This document shows, in pieces, positions 1 to 12,121 of a DNA stretch of 64,000 nt. Positions within the stretch are counted from its first letter, which is position 1, and every line of letters begins with the position of its first letter. The stretch is from Siphonodentalium dalli (lineage: Eukaryota > Mollusca > Scaphopoda > Gadilida > Siphonodentaliidae), in NCBI GenBank assembly GCA_032622095.1, contig CP136066.1, forward strand, positions 157,627,152 to 157,691,151, written 5' to 3'. A program made the position numbers and the translations under genes. The notes beneath the pieces are model-generated. The model worked only from the letters and a program-made list of their open reading frames with translations. It was not told the DNA's origin and did not search any database.

Positions 1-127
1 TTTCACGGAAATTGATCAAAAAACGACTGAGAAAAACTCTGGACAAATTTGTGTCCACGGACGGACGACGGACGGACAAGCTGACTCCAGTATACCCCCC
101 CCCCTAACTTCGTTGCGGGGGGTATAA
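1..127 (+). repeat. Dispersed repeat F, 3' end only
   Basis: Right end of a dispersed repeat whose longer copies lie near 17172, 24456 and 29256. It contains the shared ggacggacgacggacgg run and ends in a C-run/G-run palindrome (tatacccccccc ... ggggggtata). The rest of the copy lies outside the window. No coding potential seen. Confidence 0.7.
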
Positions 128-657
128 TAATTTATTCTTTAACAGACTTATTTTGTAGGTTTAGGGCCGATGAGATCGGCCCCTGGCACTCAAAGGGTTA
201 AATAACAAATTTTAGATAGTTTCCTGGGTATGTAATAATGCGTGTGAGTTGGAAATCCCTGTCCGGAAATGCTTCTATCAATTAATATTGATTTTATTTT
301 GAATATTTTATTATATGAGATGATAAAGTGGGACACTTTATTGATCTATTTTTAGAACAAACCATTCACGCAATACCATATAGCGATAGAGATCATTAGA
401 GTGTTCCTATAGTTATAGTTCCAAAGGTCGAATGTCCCCGATTGATTGTTTGTATTCTTTTATTACCAAGGTATAAGCGATAATGAGTGTAATTAACGTT
501 TATTTGTGACAAATTACAAATAACAATTTCTGGTCTCTGTTAACAGTAACCAATATTTTTTGTTAGATATTAACAACCACACGTTTTTAGACCAGAACAT
601 ATTTGAAATATTATCAATATTAATTGATAGCAGCATTTCCGGACAGGGGTCTTCGAT
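128..657. mobile_element. AT-rich stretch with palindromic MITE (258-648)
   Basis: No gene seen. The arms at about 258-296 (ccctgtccggaaatgct...) and 612-648 are inverted copies of about 35 bp, including an attaatattga core, which bounds a ~390-bp element. I could not find a convincing target duplication, so the superfamily is open. A caaagggttaa motif near 191-201 looks like the end of a TTAA-type element truncated on its left. Confidence 0.5.
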
Positions 658-882
658 TCATATCAAATATTTTATATCATGGTAACTATATAACACATGT
701 GTACAAAGAGATAGATCATCTTTAACAGCTTTCTCAAATGCGATCTCTTGTACTCGTTTTTGATGTAAAACTGATGGATGCTTTTGAGTATTTCCGTGAC
801 GCCTGTGCCATGGGAATGATGGTGATTGCAAGTATTTTTCATATATTCTTTTGCGTGGTAAGCCGGATATTGGCTTACGAAC
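658..882 (-). other. Unidentified open frame interrupted by a MITE
   Basis: Read on the minus strand, about 74 codons stay open (includes GLPRKRIYEKYLQSP and EKAVKDD) and end with a stop at 658. The frame continues artificially into the MITE at 883-1275. The residue mix looks protein-like, but I recognise no family, and no convincing splice sites frame it. It could be a transposon coding relic or a host exon split by the MITE. The + strand is also open here, which weakens the case. Confidence 0.2.
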
Positions 883-1275
883 CAAGCATGAGTTTAGTGT
901 GCCTGTCATTTGCAGAATGAGGTCCCCAGAGGGTGAATTTAGTGATGCTATCCTGAATAGCAGGCTAGCATCACCAAATTCAACTTCTGGGGACCTCATT
1001 CTGCATGGCTTCATCTGCTATGGGAGACATAGACTCAGATTGAAGTTCCCAAAATGGTGAATATTGTGATGTACACCCATTGCGAACCTAGATTATGCAA
1101 TTTGTTGTCTGCCAGTTTGGGAATATAAACTAAATTAAAAACGAAATAGAATCTATGTGAAGAAGATTCTATAGAAATTTTATAATAAAGAATCTTTCCA
1201 GAGAAGATAGCATCACTAAATTCACCCTCTGGGGATCTTATTCTGCAAATGACAGGCACACTAAACTCAGGCTTG
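883..1275. mobile_element. Palindromic MITE, family C (hAT-like), 393 bp
   Basis: Terminal inverted repeats begin caagc(a/c)tgagtttagtg and continue through a gcagaatgaggtcccc motif. The flanks ttacgaac (875-882) and ttacaaac (1276-1283) form an 8-bp duplication with one mismatch. Eight-bp duplications are typical of the hAT superfamily; the assignment is inference. No coding capacity. Other copies lie at 16906, 22548, 23545, 24771, 41984, 45588, 48424 and 59737. Confidence 0.75.
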
Positions 1276-1283
1276 TTACAAAC

Positions 1284-2090
1284 TTTATTTCTCATTGAAA
1301 AAATTCTCAGTGACAATGATTGGAAAGATATTTACACCAACCCATATACATGTAAAGTAACCAATGATACAGGACTCCAATCATTTCAATACAAAATTAT
1401 TCATAATATCCTCTACACCAATGTAAATTATTTAAATGCAAACTTTCCGAAACAGAACTATGTACCTTCTGTGGCAACACAAGGGAGACAACCTTGCATC
1501 CATCCTCCTTGAATTCTGTGACATTATTTTGAATACAAGTAAGTACAATATATCCACAAATATCACCCCAGAATATATAATCCTTGGATTAGGAACAGAC
1601 AAATCAGACTGGGATATAATTGATATATGTTTTTTATTATTGTTGCAAAATAAGATCAATGAAGCTTACAGTCCAAGGACTTCTGGAAGTGCATCAAACA
1701 AATACAAAATCATAGAAAATGAACTTTCCTCAACTTTGAGGTCCAAGAAAGAGATCAGTTTTAAGTAAAGATGGGATAAGCTAAGAAACATCTACCCATG
1801 GTAGACAATACTAACGGGAATTTATTGCATTAATTTTGATCTAAGCACATATATACATTCCTGATAACACATAGACAATGAAAACGCCCTATTGAAAATA
1901 TATTTCACATAATTATATTTCACATAATTTATTACCCTTTTGTGATGTCAGACACAAGTCATATATATCACAGATATTATATGCTTATTGCGTAATTGTA
2001 ATTTTGTTTCATTGATGCTTTGAATCCTGCATATATATGTCATACATTGAGATCTGAATAAAAATATTTTTTTTAAATAAATAACTTTAT
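1284..2090 (+). pseudogene. Non-LTR retrotransposon C-terminal relic
   Basis: Frames switch between about 1284 and 1768. The pieces read like a LINE reverse transcriptase C-terminus: LQSFQYKIIHNILYTN, then CTFCGNTRETTLH with the CxxC of a zinc-knuckle tail, then a ~70-aa end. At least two frame shifts separate them. A non-coding tail ends in a degenerate A-rich stretch with aataaa-type words near 2055-2090. The endonuclease and catalytic RT regions are absent. The MITE at 883-1275 abuts it. Confidence 0.6.
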
Positions 2091-2108
2091 TTCAGGGACT
2101 ATAATTAC

Positions 2109-2219
2109 CTGGAATATGTCCTTAAGCTCCCGCCGTGAGTTCATATCAGTGAGAGCTCTAATCACCTGATCTTGCGTGATGTTACTGTCCGACATGAAAC
2201 CTTCCAGAAGTTCTCCAAT
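2109..2219 (-). CDS. Orphan 37-codon exon of an unidentified gene
   Basis: On the minus strand a consensus acceptor (tggtcatttcag) is followed by exactly 111 nt of open frame and a donor (CAG|gtaatt). The exon is phase 0 at both ends and reads from IGELLEGFMSDSN to RRELKDIFQ, probably helical and acidic/basic mixed. I do not recognise the family. No partner exon could be identified securely; neighbouring DNA on both sides is repeats, so the gene is either spread over long introns or a fragment. Confidence 0.55.
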
Positions 2220-3119
2220 CTGAAATGACCACACAGATATAGTAGATACAATGAAAAAGTGGACTATATGTACATGTATATCTATAAAACTGAAAATAAA
2301 CAAGAGGGCTATTAATACAAAGTGTAACTAATCAGCAAGATTCTGTTTTGAAGTAGGGATGAGCAAACAATCGGTATACTTTATAAAGTGTTTTTATGTC
2401 CATGTAGCTGGTTTTGTAGCCGATAGCCAGTTTTATAGCTGAATAGCTGTTTTCTTACTAGTTACCCAGTCATGTATATGTACTAGTAGCTAGTGTTGTA
2501 GCCGGTTGCCGTTTGTAGCCAGGTTTTTAGACATGTCACCAATTATTTTGCCAGTTTATTAAGTTTTTCGTTAATCAAAAATATTTAGCCAGTTTTGTTG
2601 CAGTAATGCCCTAAATAATCGACTCCTTAACTACAGCAGAATTATGGGTAATTTTTCAGGATTTAGTCGGAAATATGGCTTGTTGCCATTCATCGGAATG
2701 CTAAATCCTGAAAAATTGCCCATAATTCTGCTGTGGTTAAGGAGTCGATTATTTAGGGCATCACTGTAGTTTGTGATAAATCTTTCAATATAATACCATT
2801 AACCCTTTCTTTACTAAATAGAATCTCCCAATCAGTTATAACAGTACATTTATACATTGGAATGGTCTATTGTTCATCCGGAGGGGTATTCAGGGAATAT
2901 TATATAGAAGACAACAGACAGGCGAAAATATAATACATCCATGTGTAGAAAGATTTATTTTTCTTGGTGGCAAATGTTCAGATAATTAGTTGAACAACAT
3001 GATCTTACTATCTGAATATTTCCAAAGGGAATTAATCGTCAATGATTTTTCATTAAAGAATAAAAAATAAATCAGCAATTTTGTAAATTTTAACAAAGGA
3101 TTAATTATCATTTAATACA
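2220..3119. mobile_element. Intergenic stretch with palindromic MITE A (2601-2766)
   Basis: No gene seen. MITE A starts cagtaatgccctaaataatc and ends with its inverse. The right end is followed by TA; the left flank reads TG. This copy has lost the centre of the palindrome. CAGT ends with TA flanks in better copies suggest a Tc1/mariner-type MITE. At 2343-2540 there is low-complexity sequence built on a tagccagttttgtagc-like motif. Confidence 0.65.
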
Positions 3120-4000
3120 AATCAAAAGAAAGAGCAAAAACAAATTAAGTGACATATCATCAGAAACTCGGAAAACTCTGACCCAGAGGGGTGTAATATA
3201 TAAAGGGATAAAAAGTATTAAAAAGTTGATCTTGTACAACCTTAGACCAAGTCTTCTTGGTCCACAACAACTTGGGATATCAGTTGGGTTGATGCTGTTT
3301 TGGGGTCCCATCCCGTTACTCTTCTATAATGGACTTTACACCCAGAATCGTGGGTGGGAGTTATATCATGCTTGTATGTCTTTGGATTTGGTCAAATGGA
3401 TGCTTTGTATATACATGTATGAACAGAGAGAGCAGACTTTCCCCCAAGTATATTGATTATCAAACATGCTTACCGGTATATCAGAGGTTCGTTAAATGTC
3501 AAAGAAATGAGATTTATAAGTAAACAAACCCTTGTTTTCAAGAGAATTTTGATTTGTCACGCAATCAGAAAATACATGTATAAACCAGTGCATTAAACAA
3601 TTGTATCATCAAAGTTAAGTGATATATCATTTTGAAGACAGATTAATGGCGGACATGTCAGATAATTATCACATTCATGGGTTCATGTGAATTCCAGGGC
3701 TCCATGTGTACATCTTTTGAATGACAGTCTGTTATAGAAGAGTAACGGGATAGGACTCGGTACAAAACAGCATCAACTCAACCGATATCCCAAGCTGTTG
3801 TGGACTGAGAAGACTTGGTCTAGTTCAGCCCTTAGGGCAGGGAGAATGCAGTAAGAAATTCAAAGCTGGACAACACCCCCCACATCCCTGGCTGCAAATC
3901 AGACAAGAACAGGAACCCTACTGTCAACAAAGAATCAATGCCAGAAGACATCATTCATAACACTAACAAGAACATAGAGAACTGTTAAAGTGATTTGTCA
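3120..4000. repeat. Dispersed repeat P, copy 1, with inverted arms
   Basis: Starts with agaaactcggaaaactctg, shared with the copy near 4310. Two inverted arms of roughly 100 bp (about 3233-3345 and 3733-3835) share ccaagtcttctt and gagtaacggg motifs and bracket ~390 bp. The 3' part (ccctactgtcaacaa...) is shared with 4670-4715. No coding evidence. Confidence 0.55.
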
Positions 4001-4271
4001 ACAAACATTGTTAATCATGTAGTAAGTTCAAACATATTTGTCCGAATAATGATTTTCAGAATATTTTTCAATGCTTTGACCTTTTCCAATGTTTGCAATC
4101 AAGTTTTTATTAAACTATGGTATCTTATTGGACTAACTGGACTTTTATCGATAAATCCATTGTACATGTAACAGTATTGTTTACATAACAGAGGTTTTGA
4201 CAAGCAAAATTTCATTATCGGAGAGTAATTACTAATGAAAATAAGAACAAATTCAATCTATTTTTTCAGGT

Positions 4272-4715
4272 ACTATTAAAAGAGAGAGCAAAAAGAAATC
4301 AAGCGTCAAATCAGAAACTCGGAAAACTCTGACCCAGAGAGGAGTACAGTAATGCCCTAAGTAATCGACTCATTAACCACAGCAGAATTATGGGTAACTT
4401 TTCAGGATTTAGTCGGAAATATGGCTTGTTGCCATTCATTGGAAAGCTCTCACTGAAAGGTGGAAAAAAAGATGGAAAAAATATGAAATATCTGATCTCG
4501 TACAACCTTGGCCGTCAGAACAGGAAGAGTGCAGTAATTGTAAGATATTCAAAGCTGGACACCCCCCCCGGACACCCCCCCCCCCACCCGATGAATGAAA
4601 ATTCACATCCCTGACTGCAAAGCAAATCAGACAAGGACAGTTGATTAGAGGTTCACAGAATAAAGCACAGGAACCCTACTGTTAACAATGAATCAATGCC
4701 AGAAGACATCATTAA
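4272..4715. repeat. Dispersed repeat P, copy 2, with half a MITE A inside
   Basis: Second copy of the 3120-4000 repeat, shorter and without the inverted arms. A single left arm of MITE A (4347-4457) sits inside it after a TA, with the right arm lost. C-rich tracts lie at 4561-4587. The 4001-4271 interval between the copies is AT-rich and holds nothing I recognise. Confidence 0.55.
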
Positions 4716-4775
4716 TAACGAGCAATTCACCTGCCTGGATTCTGATATGGGTACAGGTGATGAGACATTAACAAC

Positions 4776-5283
4776 CTGGATGCTGAATATTGATTTGCTG
4801 GTTTACAGGAAGCTCATCAATAGCCCTTAATTTGAGAACGTTATGAGCTTTGTAATCTGCAGAAACATATGCAGAAAACTTAAAGGCACGGATGGCCTTC
4901 GCGGTGGGTATTGCTGTTAAAATTATCACACCCGTTAAAAGCTCCATAAATAGAAAGAATGTTAAAAATAGACAGACCTTGTTCTTATACCAATCATACA
5001 TATAGTATGTTATTATCAAGTTTGTATGTTTTGTTATGTAAACAAAAGCCAAAAATGCTGCAGAACCTGGCATTTGTTTACATAACAAAGCTTATGGACT
5101 TGACAATAACATTCTATTTACACGATATTTATGACTGGTATAAGAACAAAATATGCCTATATTATAATATTCTTTCTGTTTATTGCAGTGTTTATTGCAG
5201 TTTTAATTGGTGTGACTATTTTAACATCATACTCACCGCGAGGGATATCCATGCCTTTAATGCAGTTGGTTGCGACTTCAGAA
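4776..5283. repeat. Large imperfect inverted repeat with exon-like ends
   Basis: About 4849-5050 and 5090-5290 are inverted copies. They share a splice-donor-like cgcggtg(a/g)gtat motif and a gtttacataaca motif. A minus-strand reading gives two exon-like blocks (5245-5283, then 4776-4913) that join in phase (CIKGMDIPR to IPTAKAIRAFKF). Part of each block is the inverse of the other, so at least one open frame is probably accidental. I do not call a gene here. Confidence 0.4.
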
Positions 5284-5378
5284 ACAACGAACATGCAGAT
5301 GTGGTAAATAATCAATTACACTGGTGCATATAATGCCAGAGATGTGATTTGTATATCAAGATCCTAAAATATTTTCAC

Positions 5379-5622
5379 TTAACCCTCTCATGACGGGAGC
5401 TTCCTGAAATTTTATGAAAACCCGGTGCCAATGCATTCTCTTATATATGCAGGTCTCTCATAGGGAGCCTGCATATATATATATATGAGTATGCATTGGC
5501 CTAACAATATTTACCTCGACCTTTTAAGCCAGTGCATTCTCTTATATAGACTCACATATATAAGAGAATGCACTGGCACAGGATCTTTAATGCTACACGA
5601 GCACAGCTCCCAATAGGGTTAA
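5379..5622. mobile_element. TTAA-flanked MITE B with two hairpin modules
   Basis: Flanked by TTAA on both sides, with ends starting ccctctcatgacggg and inverse ends. It carries two copies of a hairpin module built on gcattctcttatata. TTAA targets plus CCCTT ends fit piggyBac-type MITEs (inference). The same design recurs near 25475, 42715, 44551, 50680, 56870 and 59314. Confidence 0.7.
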
Positions 5623-6165
5623 ATATATGTACTAATGTACTTCACTCTCTATAGATTCATGGTACAGTTCATAAAATTTCAAGCGAACAATCGGTTTGTT
5701 CGGGTACAGATTATGCAAAATAAAAGTCACGCGAACAATGGATATAAGTATGACCAAAGATACCTCTATCATGACTGACAATAGGCCTTCTAACCATGAT
5801 CTCTCATGCCAAATTTATCATTGGATAAAGACTTACGCATCCATATATATTTTATGATTGAGAATTATATGATTTATGATAATCGATATTTGTTGACAAT
5901 TCACTGTAACAGTTTTGTTTACATAACAATAGTTTCAACATGCAAAATTTATACATGTAGGAGAACTATCAATAATGAATACGGTATAAAAAAAAATTTG
6001 ATCTATTTCTCCATGTTCTTAATGGTGATGTTTTTACAGACTTGTATTTCTTGTACATTTACCCACTGTGAGCACCTTGGGTCCCTTTAACATCTAAGGA
6101 TAATGAATCAATAAGAGGCTTATTCTAATTAACTATTGTCACATGCAGGCAATAAAATACAGGTA
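5623..6165. other. AT-rich intergenic stretch
   Basis: No gene seen. A fragment near 5918-5980 (ttttgtttacataacaa) is shared with 4170-4235 and with the inverted repeat at 4849-5290, so it is part of another dispersed repeat. Confidence 0.4.
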
Positions 6166-6396
6166 CAGTAATGCCCTAAATAATCGACTCCTTAACTACA
6201 GCAGAATTATGGGTATTTAACTAACTTTTCAGGATTTAGTCGGAAATATGGCTTGTTGCCATTCATCGGAAAACTCTCAGTGTCAGTGAGAGCTTTCCGA
6301 TGAATGGCAACAAGCCATATTTCCGACTAAATCCTGAAAAGTTAGTTACCCATAATTCTGCTGTGGTTAAGGAGTCGATTATTTAGGGCATTACAG
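6166..6396. mobile_element. Palindromic MITE A, near full length
   Basis: Nearly perfect palindrome of about 230 bp with arms over 100 bp, flanked by TA. The centre is agctctcag/ctgtcagtgagagct. The best-preserved copy upstream of RTRAF; it would form a long hairpin if transcribed. No coding capacity. Confidence 0.8.
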
Positions 6397-6714
6397 TAGA
6401 TGTCATCCATCTGATGGGGAAACCATATAGAAAGGCAGAATGAACTTCATGGCACCAGATTACAAGGGGATTAATTGTATAAATATCATATAAATCTGTC
6501 TGTATCATGCGGCATAGCATAATGTAATTAATCACAAATTGAAGTCTAGTCCTAGCATATATCCGAAGAGTCACGAATCTGTGTGATTTTCCTATCGTGA
6601 TATTTATGTTGAAATCTGTTTCTGAACTAATGATGATTAGAATTCACAGAATTTCAGGAAAATGACAACATCCAATACCAAAATGTTTTTCAAGTGAAAA
6701 TGATATTTGCCTAC

Positions 6715-6828
6715 TAACCATTTCATGATGGGAGCTGCGATGGGAGCCTCGCATAAATACCGTTAAGAGAATGTATTGGCACAGGGTTTTTGCAAAATTT
6801 CAGTAAGCTCCCATCATGGAAGGGTTAA
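6715..6828. mobile_element. Short TTAA-type MITE B
   Basis: Ends taaccatttcatgatggg and atggaagggttaa are inverted. Only one damaged arm of the hairpin module remains (gaatgtattggcacaggg). The preceding 6397-6714 contains no recognised feature. Confidence 0.6.
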
Positions 6829-7499
6829 CAATATTTACCTTCAGCTGACTCTATTGTTGATGCTATTTTGTAACATCTTGAAAATCAATAAGTACTGTTT
6901 TCATTTAATATGTATTCAGGGTTCCAGACCTCCAGTTACAACAACTACATGTATGATGTTCATATATGTTTATTTCTTTGTACTAAGTTAAGGCTTTAAT
7001 TTTAAGTGTTCAATGGACACTAACTAACATTTTCCTTTCACACTTCTTTACTTAACAGAACACACGGGAGTCTGTGATGTTCATATATGTTTGTTACTTA
7101 GTACTACAATGTAACTCAAGGCTTTTACTGGAGTTTTTAATACCTATGAATATCATCTTTTCAACAACAGCAACAACAACAACACAAAACAATAATTAAA
7201 CATTGTTTTCTGCTTTGTTCTGCTAAAAAAAATTGTGTGAAAACGAAATATGACAAAAAAATAAGATTTATACCAAACAAGAAATGTCACTGTAATGTTG
7301 CGTTCTATGAAGTACTTCTGAATATAATACCCATCCGACCTTGACCTTTGACAAACCACAATGCACACATGTGACATATCGCAACACACCGTCAGTCTTA
7401 GGTTAACCATCACACCTTTTTTTAATAATAATGTTTTTTTTCCTTTTCAAATTGTTTTTTTTCTCTCCAAGATTGTTTGGTTTTTTTTGGTTAAATTGA
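6829..7499. other. Intergenic, low-complexity
   Basis: No gene seen. Two related stretches near 6950 and 7076 share gatgttcatatatgtttatt. A caacaacaacaac tract lies near 7163 and several T-runs at 7418-7485. Confidence 0.3.
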
Positions 7500-7895
7500 G
7501 CAATGTGTTAAATCTAAAATGCCGCAGTGACCACATTTTAACAAATCTGAACCCCAGTAACCAAAGGACACTCCATAACAAATATAAGCTAAATACATGT
7601 AGGCCGAATGGTTCTTGAGAAGAAGTTGTTTCAAGAATTACTTAGGAGGGAAAGAGTTACATGTATGCCCCTGGCTTCGCAACTATTTGACTCGGTGACC
7701 TCGTTCTAACAAATACAAATGTGAGTCACCAATGATCCACACAATATATGAACCCATTTGATCTTATGGTTCTGGAGAAGAAGATGATTAAAGAATTGCT
7801 ATTGGACAGATGGATGGACGGCTAGACGGATGACGAACGAGGAGTGATGACTATAGCTCCACCGGAGACTTCATCTCAGGTGAGCTAATAACTGC
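7500..7895 (+). repeat. Dispersed repeat E
   Basis: Diverged copy of a repeat that also covers parts of 17790-18607, 22271-22480, 23150-23530 and 23990-24455. Shared words are gaacaaatctgaat, accaaatatgaaccca and gatgactatagctcc. It ends in the conserved tctcaggtgagcta. Non-coding. Confidence 0.65.
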
Positions 7896-9483
7896 CGAAA
7901 AAATTAAATTAAAGCAAATCCAAGATGGCTGCCAAGGTCAAGTGACCATGTGACCCCTATGATGACCCCTATGACCTTGAATGGGCTTCCACAACGGCTA
8001 GTGATAGGTCAAATATATGCCATATATACCCACATGTGAAGTTTCAATTAAATACATCAATAATTTCCGATAGTCATTGCATTACCTACATGTATCTATC
8101 TATCTACATGTATATATCTATATTTGCGAATGTCTGTCTGTCTGTCTGTGTTCTATAGAAATTCACAGGGGATCACCTAGATGGCACAAAAGAGGTCTAA
8201 TAGGGATAACTTTTTACGAGAAAGATAATGGCAAGGGTTAGAATTTTCTAAAGTGACGCCGTTGTTGTCAGGGGCAGAAAAGGGGGAGGGGCAGAAAAAA
8301 AATTTGTCGCTGATTGCCACCAAACTTATATATAATCATCCCCATAATATAATGAATCTAATGGTGTGGTTTAAATATATCAAAAGTCGCGCCGTTCGCG
8401 TCAGGGATGCCTGGAAGGGGAGAGGGGCACCAAAATGGATCAAAATAATTTTAGTGCCGAATTCCACCAAATTGATGCACATTCTTCGGAGATATTCTCC
8501 ATGATACAACGAATCTTATTGTGTGAATTAAAGACGCCAAATTGGTGTCGTTGGGATGAGAGATTGGGGGGGGGGGGCGATGGGTGGGTACTAAATATGA
8601 TAAGAATTGGTTTAGTCGCCAATTGCCACGAAACTTATCCAAATTCATCCCCATGGTGTGAGGTGTCTAAAGGCGTGGCTTAAAGCTGTCAAAAGTGGTG
8701 TCAGTCGAGTCAGGGGTGCACTGAAAGGGAGAGGGGCACCAAAATTGATACACAATATTTTTAGCGCCAATTTCCACCAAATTGATACACATTCTTATCC
8801 ATGATATGAGGAATCTAATTGTGTGATTTTAAAGACATCATATTGGTGCTGCTTTGGTGAGAGATGGGGTGGGTTGGGGTGGGCACTAAATTCGATAAAA
8901 ATTTGTTTAGTCGTGGATTAGCACCAAACTTACAAATAATAATCCCCATGATATCAGGAGTCTAATTGTGTGGTTTAAAGATGTCAAAAGTGGGGCCATT
9001 CGAGTCAGGGGTGCCTAGAGGGTGAGAAGGACACAAATATTGATAAACCATATGTTTAGCGCCGATTTCCACCTGATTGATACATATTCTTCTCCGTGAT
9101 ACGAATAATCTAATCGTGTGGATTAAATGCGTCAAATTGGTGCCTTTTTGGGTGAGAGATATGCAATGGTGGCCCTAAATTTGATACGAATTTGTATACT
9201 CGCCAAATTATATAAATTTTATATATATTCATCTCTATAATGAGTCTAAGTGTGTGGTTTAATGATGTCAAAAGTGGTGCTGCTTGAGTCCGAAATAGGG
9301 ATGGGAGGGTCACCAAAACTTATAAAAATATGTTTAGTGCCAATTACCATCAAACTCATACATATAAACGTTCTTCTCAAATGATACAATGAATCATATA
9401 TTTGCGAATATCTGTCTGTGTTCTATACTGTATATAACTTTAAGGGTACAATAAAGAAGGCACCAACAGTGGTAACTTTTTAC

Positions 9484-10368
9484 TAGGCTTGCCGTGATTT
9501 TGGATTTTTAAAATCGATTAATCAGTGGCTATAATCGACGATTAATCGATTTTTCTACCCATGAAATTAAATATCAAATAGAGATTTAATTTGTAGTAAA
9601 TAGATGCCAAAAAGAGACTATTAAGAGGTGCATCTGGTGAGTGTAAGATGGTAAGTATAACTCCCGTTTTACGGGCACTGCACATCGGAAATGAAGGGCA
9701 TTAGTTCTGAGAATTTGCTCCCATATAAATTCAAATGCCTCTATTAAACAATAAAAACAAAATAATTACTCGTAGTTTATGAACTTTATGTAAGCACTAA
9801 GCAGATTCAGAAATCATTTTGATTAAACAAACGAAAAAATCAGAAAAATACTCCCCAACTCTCGTCGGGCCACGTGCTTCGTGAGACTGTTCGTGAATTT
9901 GGGATCGTGCATTAATTGAATTTGAAGTTCGGGATCGTGCCTTAATTCAAAGTCGGGAATCTCTCAATTCATTCAATTGTCAATATTCTTATTCAAGAAT
10001 ACGAGTTTGTCCGCGGAGTATACACATGCGTCGGCACATTAAATGAAAAACCGCCGTGACGAGAAACGAAGACGGAACTAGATTACTCTGTCGGCCCGAC
10101 CTCAACAGACGGCGCAACTGAAAGTTTCATTGTCACAAATGTTTGTGTGGGTGGGTTTCTGGGTTAGATTAGTGCTGTAAATACGGTGCAAAATATTGCC
10201 TCTTAAGTTGAGATAAGTTCTTTGCAAATACGCTGTATGCCAGCGTTCTTGTGTTGTTGTATAATATGCATTGTTATTTGAACTAAAAAAGTCGTTTTTT
10301 AAAATGAAAATCGATTAATCGGCACCACTGACGATTGTTCGATTATTCCCAAAATCGCGGCAAGCCTA
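9484..10368. mobile_element. hAT-type non-autonomous element, 885 bp
   Basis: Ends TAGGCTTGCCGTGATTTTGG and the inverse of ccaaaatcgcggcaagccta, with inner atcgattaatc repeats at both ends. Flanked by a perfect 8-bp duplication, ctttttac, at 9476-9483 and 10369-10376. The interrupted sequence (aactttttacgag) exists uninterrupted near 8208. The interior has no transposase frame. Confidence 0.85.
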
Positions 10369-11109
10369 CTTTTTACGAGTAAGATAATGGTGCGGGTTAA
10401 ATTTTCTAAAGTGACGTTGTTGGTGTCAGGGGAGTGGCTATTTTTAGCGCAGATTTCGACCAAATTGATATATTATTCTTCTCCGTGATACGAGGAATAC
10501 GTGTGATTTAAAGACGTGAAATTGGTGCCGTTTGGATGAGAGATGGGGGGGGGGGGGGTAATAACTATAGATGATAAGAATTTGTTTAGTTGCCGATTAC
10601 CACCAAACTTATATATATTCATCTCCATTATATAATGCATGCATGAGTCTAATAGACGTGGCTTAAATATGACAAAAGTGGCGTTTCAAGTCATGCATGA
10701 GGGGAGTTGCACCAAAGTTGATACAAATATATTTAGGACTGATTCCACCAAATTCATGCACGTTCTTCTCAAATGATATGATGAATTAAATCACATTTGG
10801 GGTCGTTTGGGTCATGGATGGCGAGAGGAAATTCACTAGCATTTATAAGATTGTTCAATTCGCCGATATCCAACAAAGTTATATATAGTCATCTCCCAGG
10901 CCATCTCCATGTCGTTCTAAGGAGTTTTTGGCATTCCAATTTCACAATCTCGACAAATGGTGACCCAATGAAGTCACTTGAACAATTATATCTTCTCAAC
11001 TGTCATATGTATATGGGGATGGAAATCAGGGCATTCCTATAATGATCTAGCAACACAGATACATAGAAGAAAGCATTAAAAGTATATTTATATCAATCTA
11101 TTTACTCTC

Positions 11110-12121
11110 AAATAAACGTGCAGACCCAAATAATAGTGCAGGGGGGAACTTTCATTGAAAATTAATAAACGTGCAGACCCAAATAATAGTGCAGGGGGGA
11201 ATTTCCAGCAAATGTTTATAAAATTAACAGTGAGGACGTGAAATTTTTATATTTTATACATAACTCGGCAAGCTTTTTCTTCTCCGTAAGATTATATTTT
11301 ATTTTTTTTGTTGACAAAAAGTGTCCGCCATGTTTAAATTCTCGCGGGGAAACAACAACAATTTTTACAGAAATTCCCTAAAGACAGTGCGTAATGAGGC
11401 CCCGATGTTTTATTCTACGTCCATTTTTAATTATAGACTAAGCTTCCCAACTATAAAGTAACATTTTATTACACTTTCAATGATCCAAATATTTTATAAA
11501 CCTCTAATAAAATTGTTGGATTATGGCAGTATTGAGTGTTTTATTGAGATCATTAAAACGAAAATATCTGGTGCCTAAATGGAGCCCCACACTGACACAA
11601 TAAAAAATGTGTATTCCGGTAAGCACGTGGTGCGTCTCCCCTAATAATGAGATAATCCTGATGAAAACGTCATGGATACACGGCTTAATCGGAAAGCTAT
11701 GGGTCCACTTTTAAAGGCATGCGGGGAGGGGAAATGTGTATTCTGGAAGAACATGGTGTGTCCCCCTGATAATGAGATAATCCTAACAATCATGTGCGCG
11801 AAAGTAATGGATACTCGGCTTACTAGTCGGATGCAGCCACTTTCAAATGAATGCGGGGAGGTAAACATTGCTATTTTCATTTTTGGGAATTCCTCTCAAG
11901 CGAGTAACGTATTTACTATAATAACTGTCAAACTGTTTCCCTAAATTTGAAGTGAAAAGATGTTTTACGATGGTAAAACTTTCACTTTGTTGATGAATTT
12001 GACGGTTCACTTTTGGTACAAATTATTTTACTGAAAAATAAATAAACGTGCAGACCCAAATAAGCAGCGTACAGGGGGGAATTTTCCGCCTGAAATAATA
12101 AACGTGCATGCACGTTTATTT
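11110..12121. repeat. Segment bounded by inverted aaataaacgtgca ends
   Basis: Ends carry aaataaacgtgca in opposite orientation. At the left end a ~40-bp block (aaacgtgcagacccaaat to gtgcagggggg) is directly repeated at 11112 and 11165, with a third copy at 12043. Within, 11608-11729 and 11731-11865 are a diverged tandem pair (taatgagataatcct). No target duplication found, so the class is open. Confidence 0.45.

Noticed and set aside
3226-3523. Overlapping + frames of 64-76 codons
   Set aside because: Lie in dispersed repeat P; no homology recognised and the second copy near 4300 does not keep the frame.
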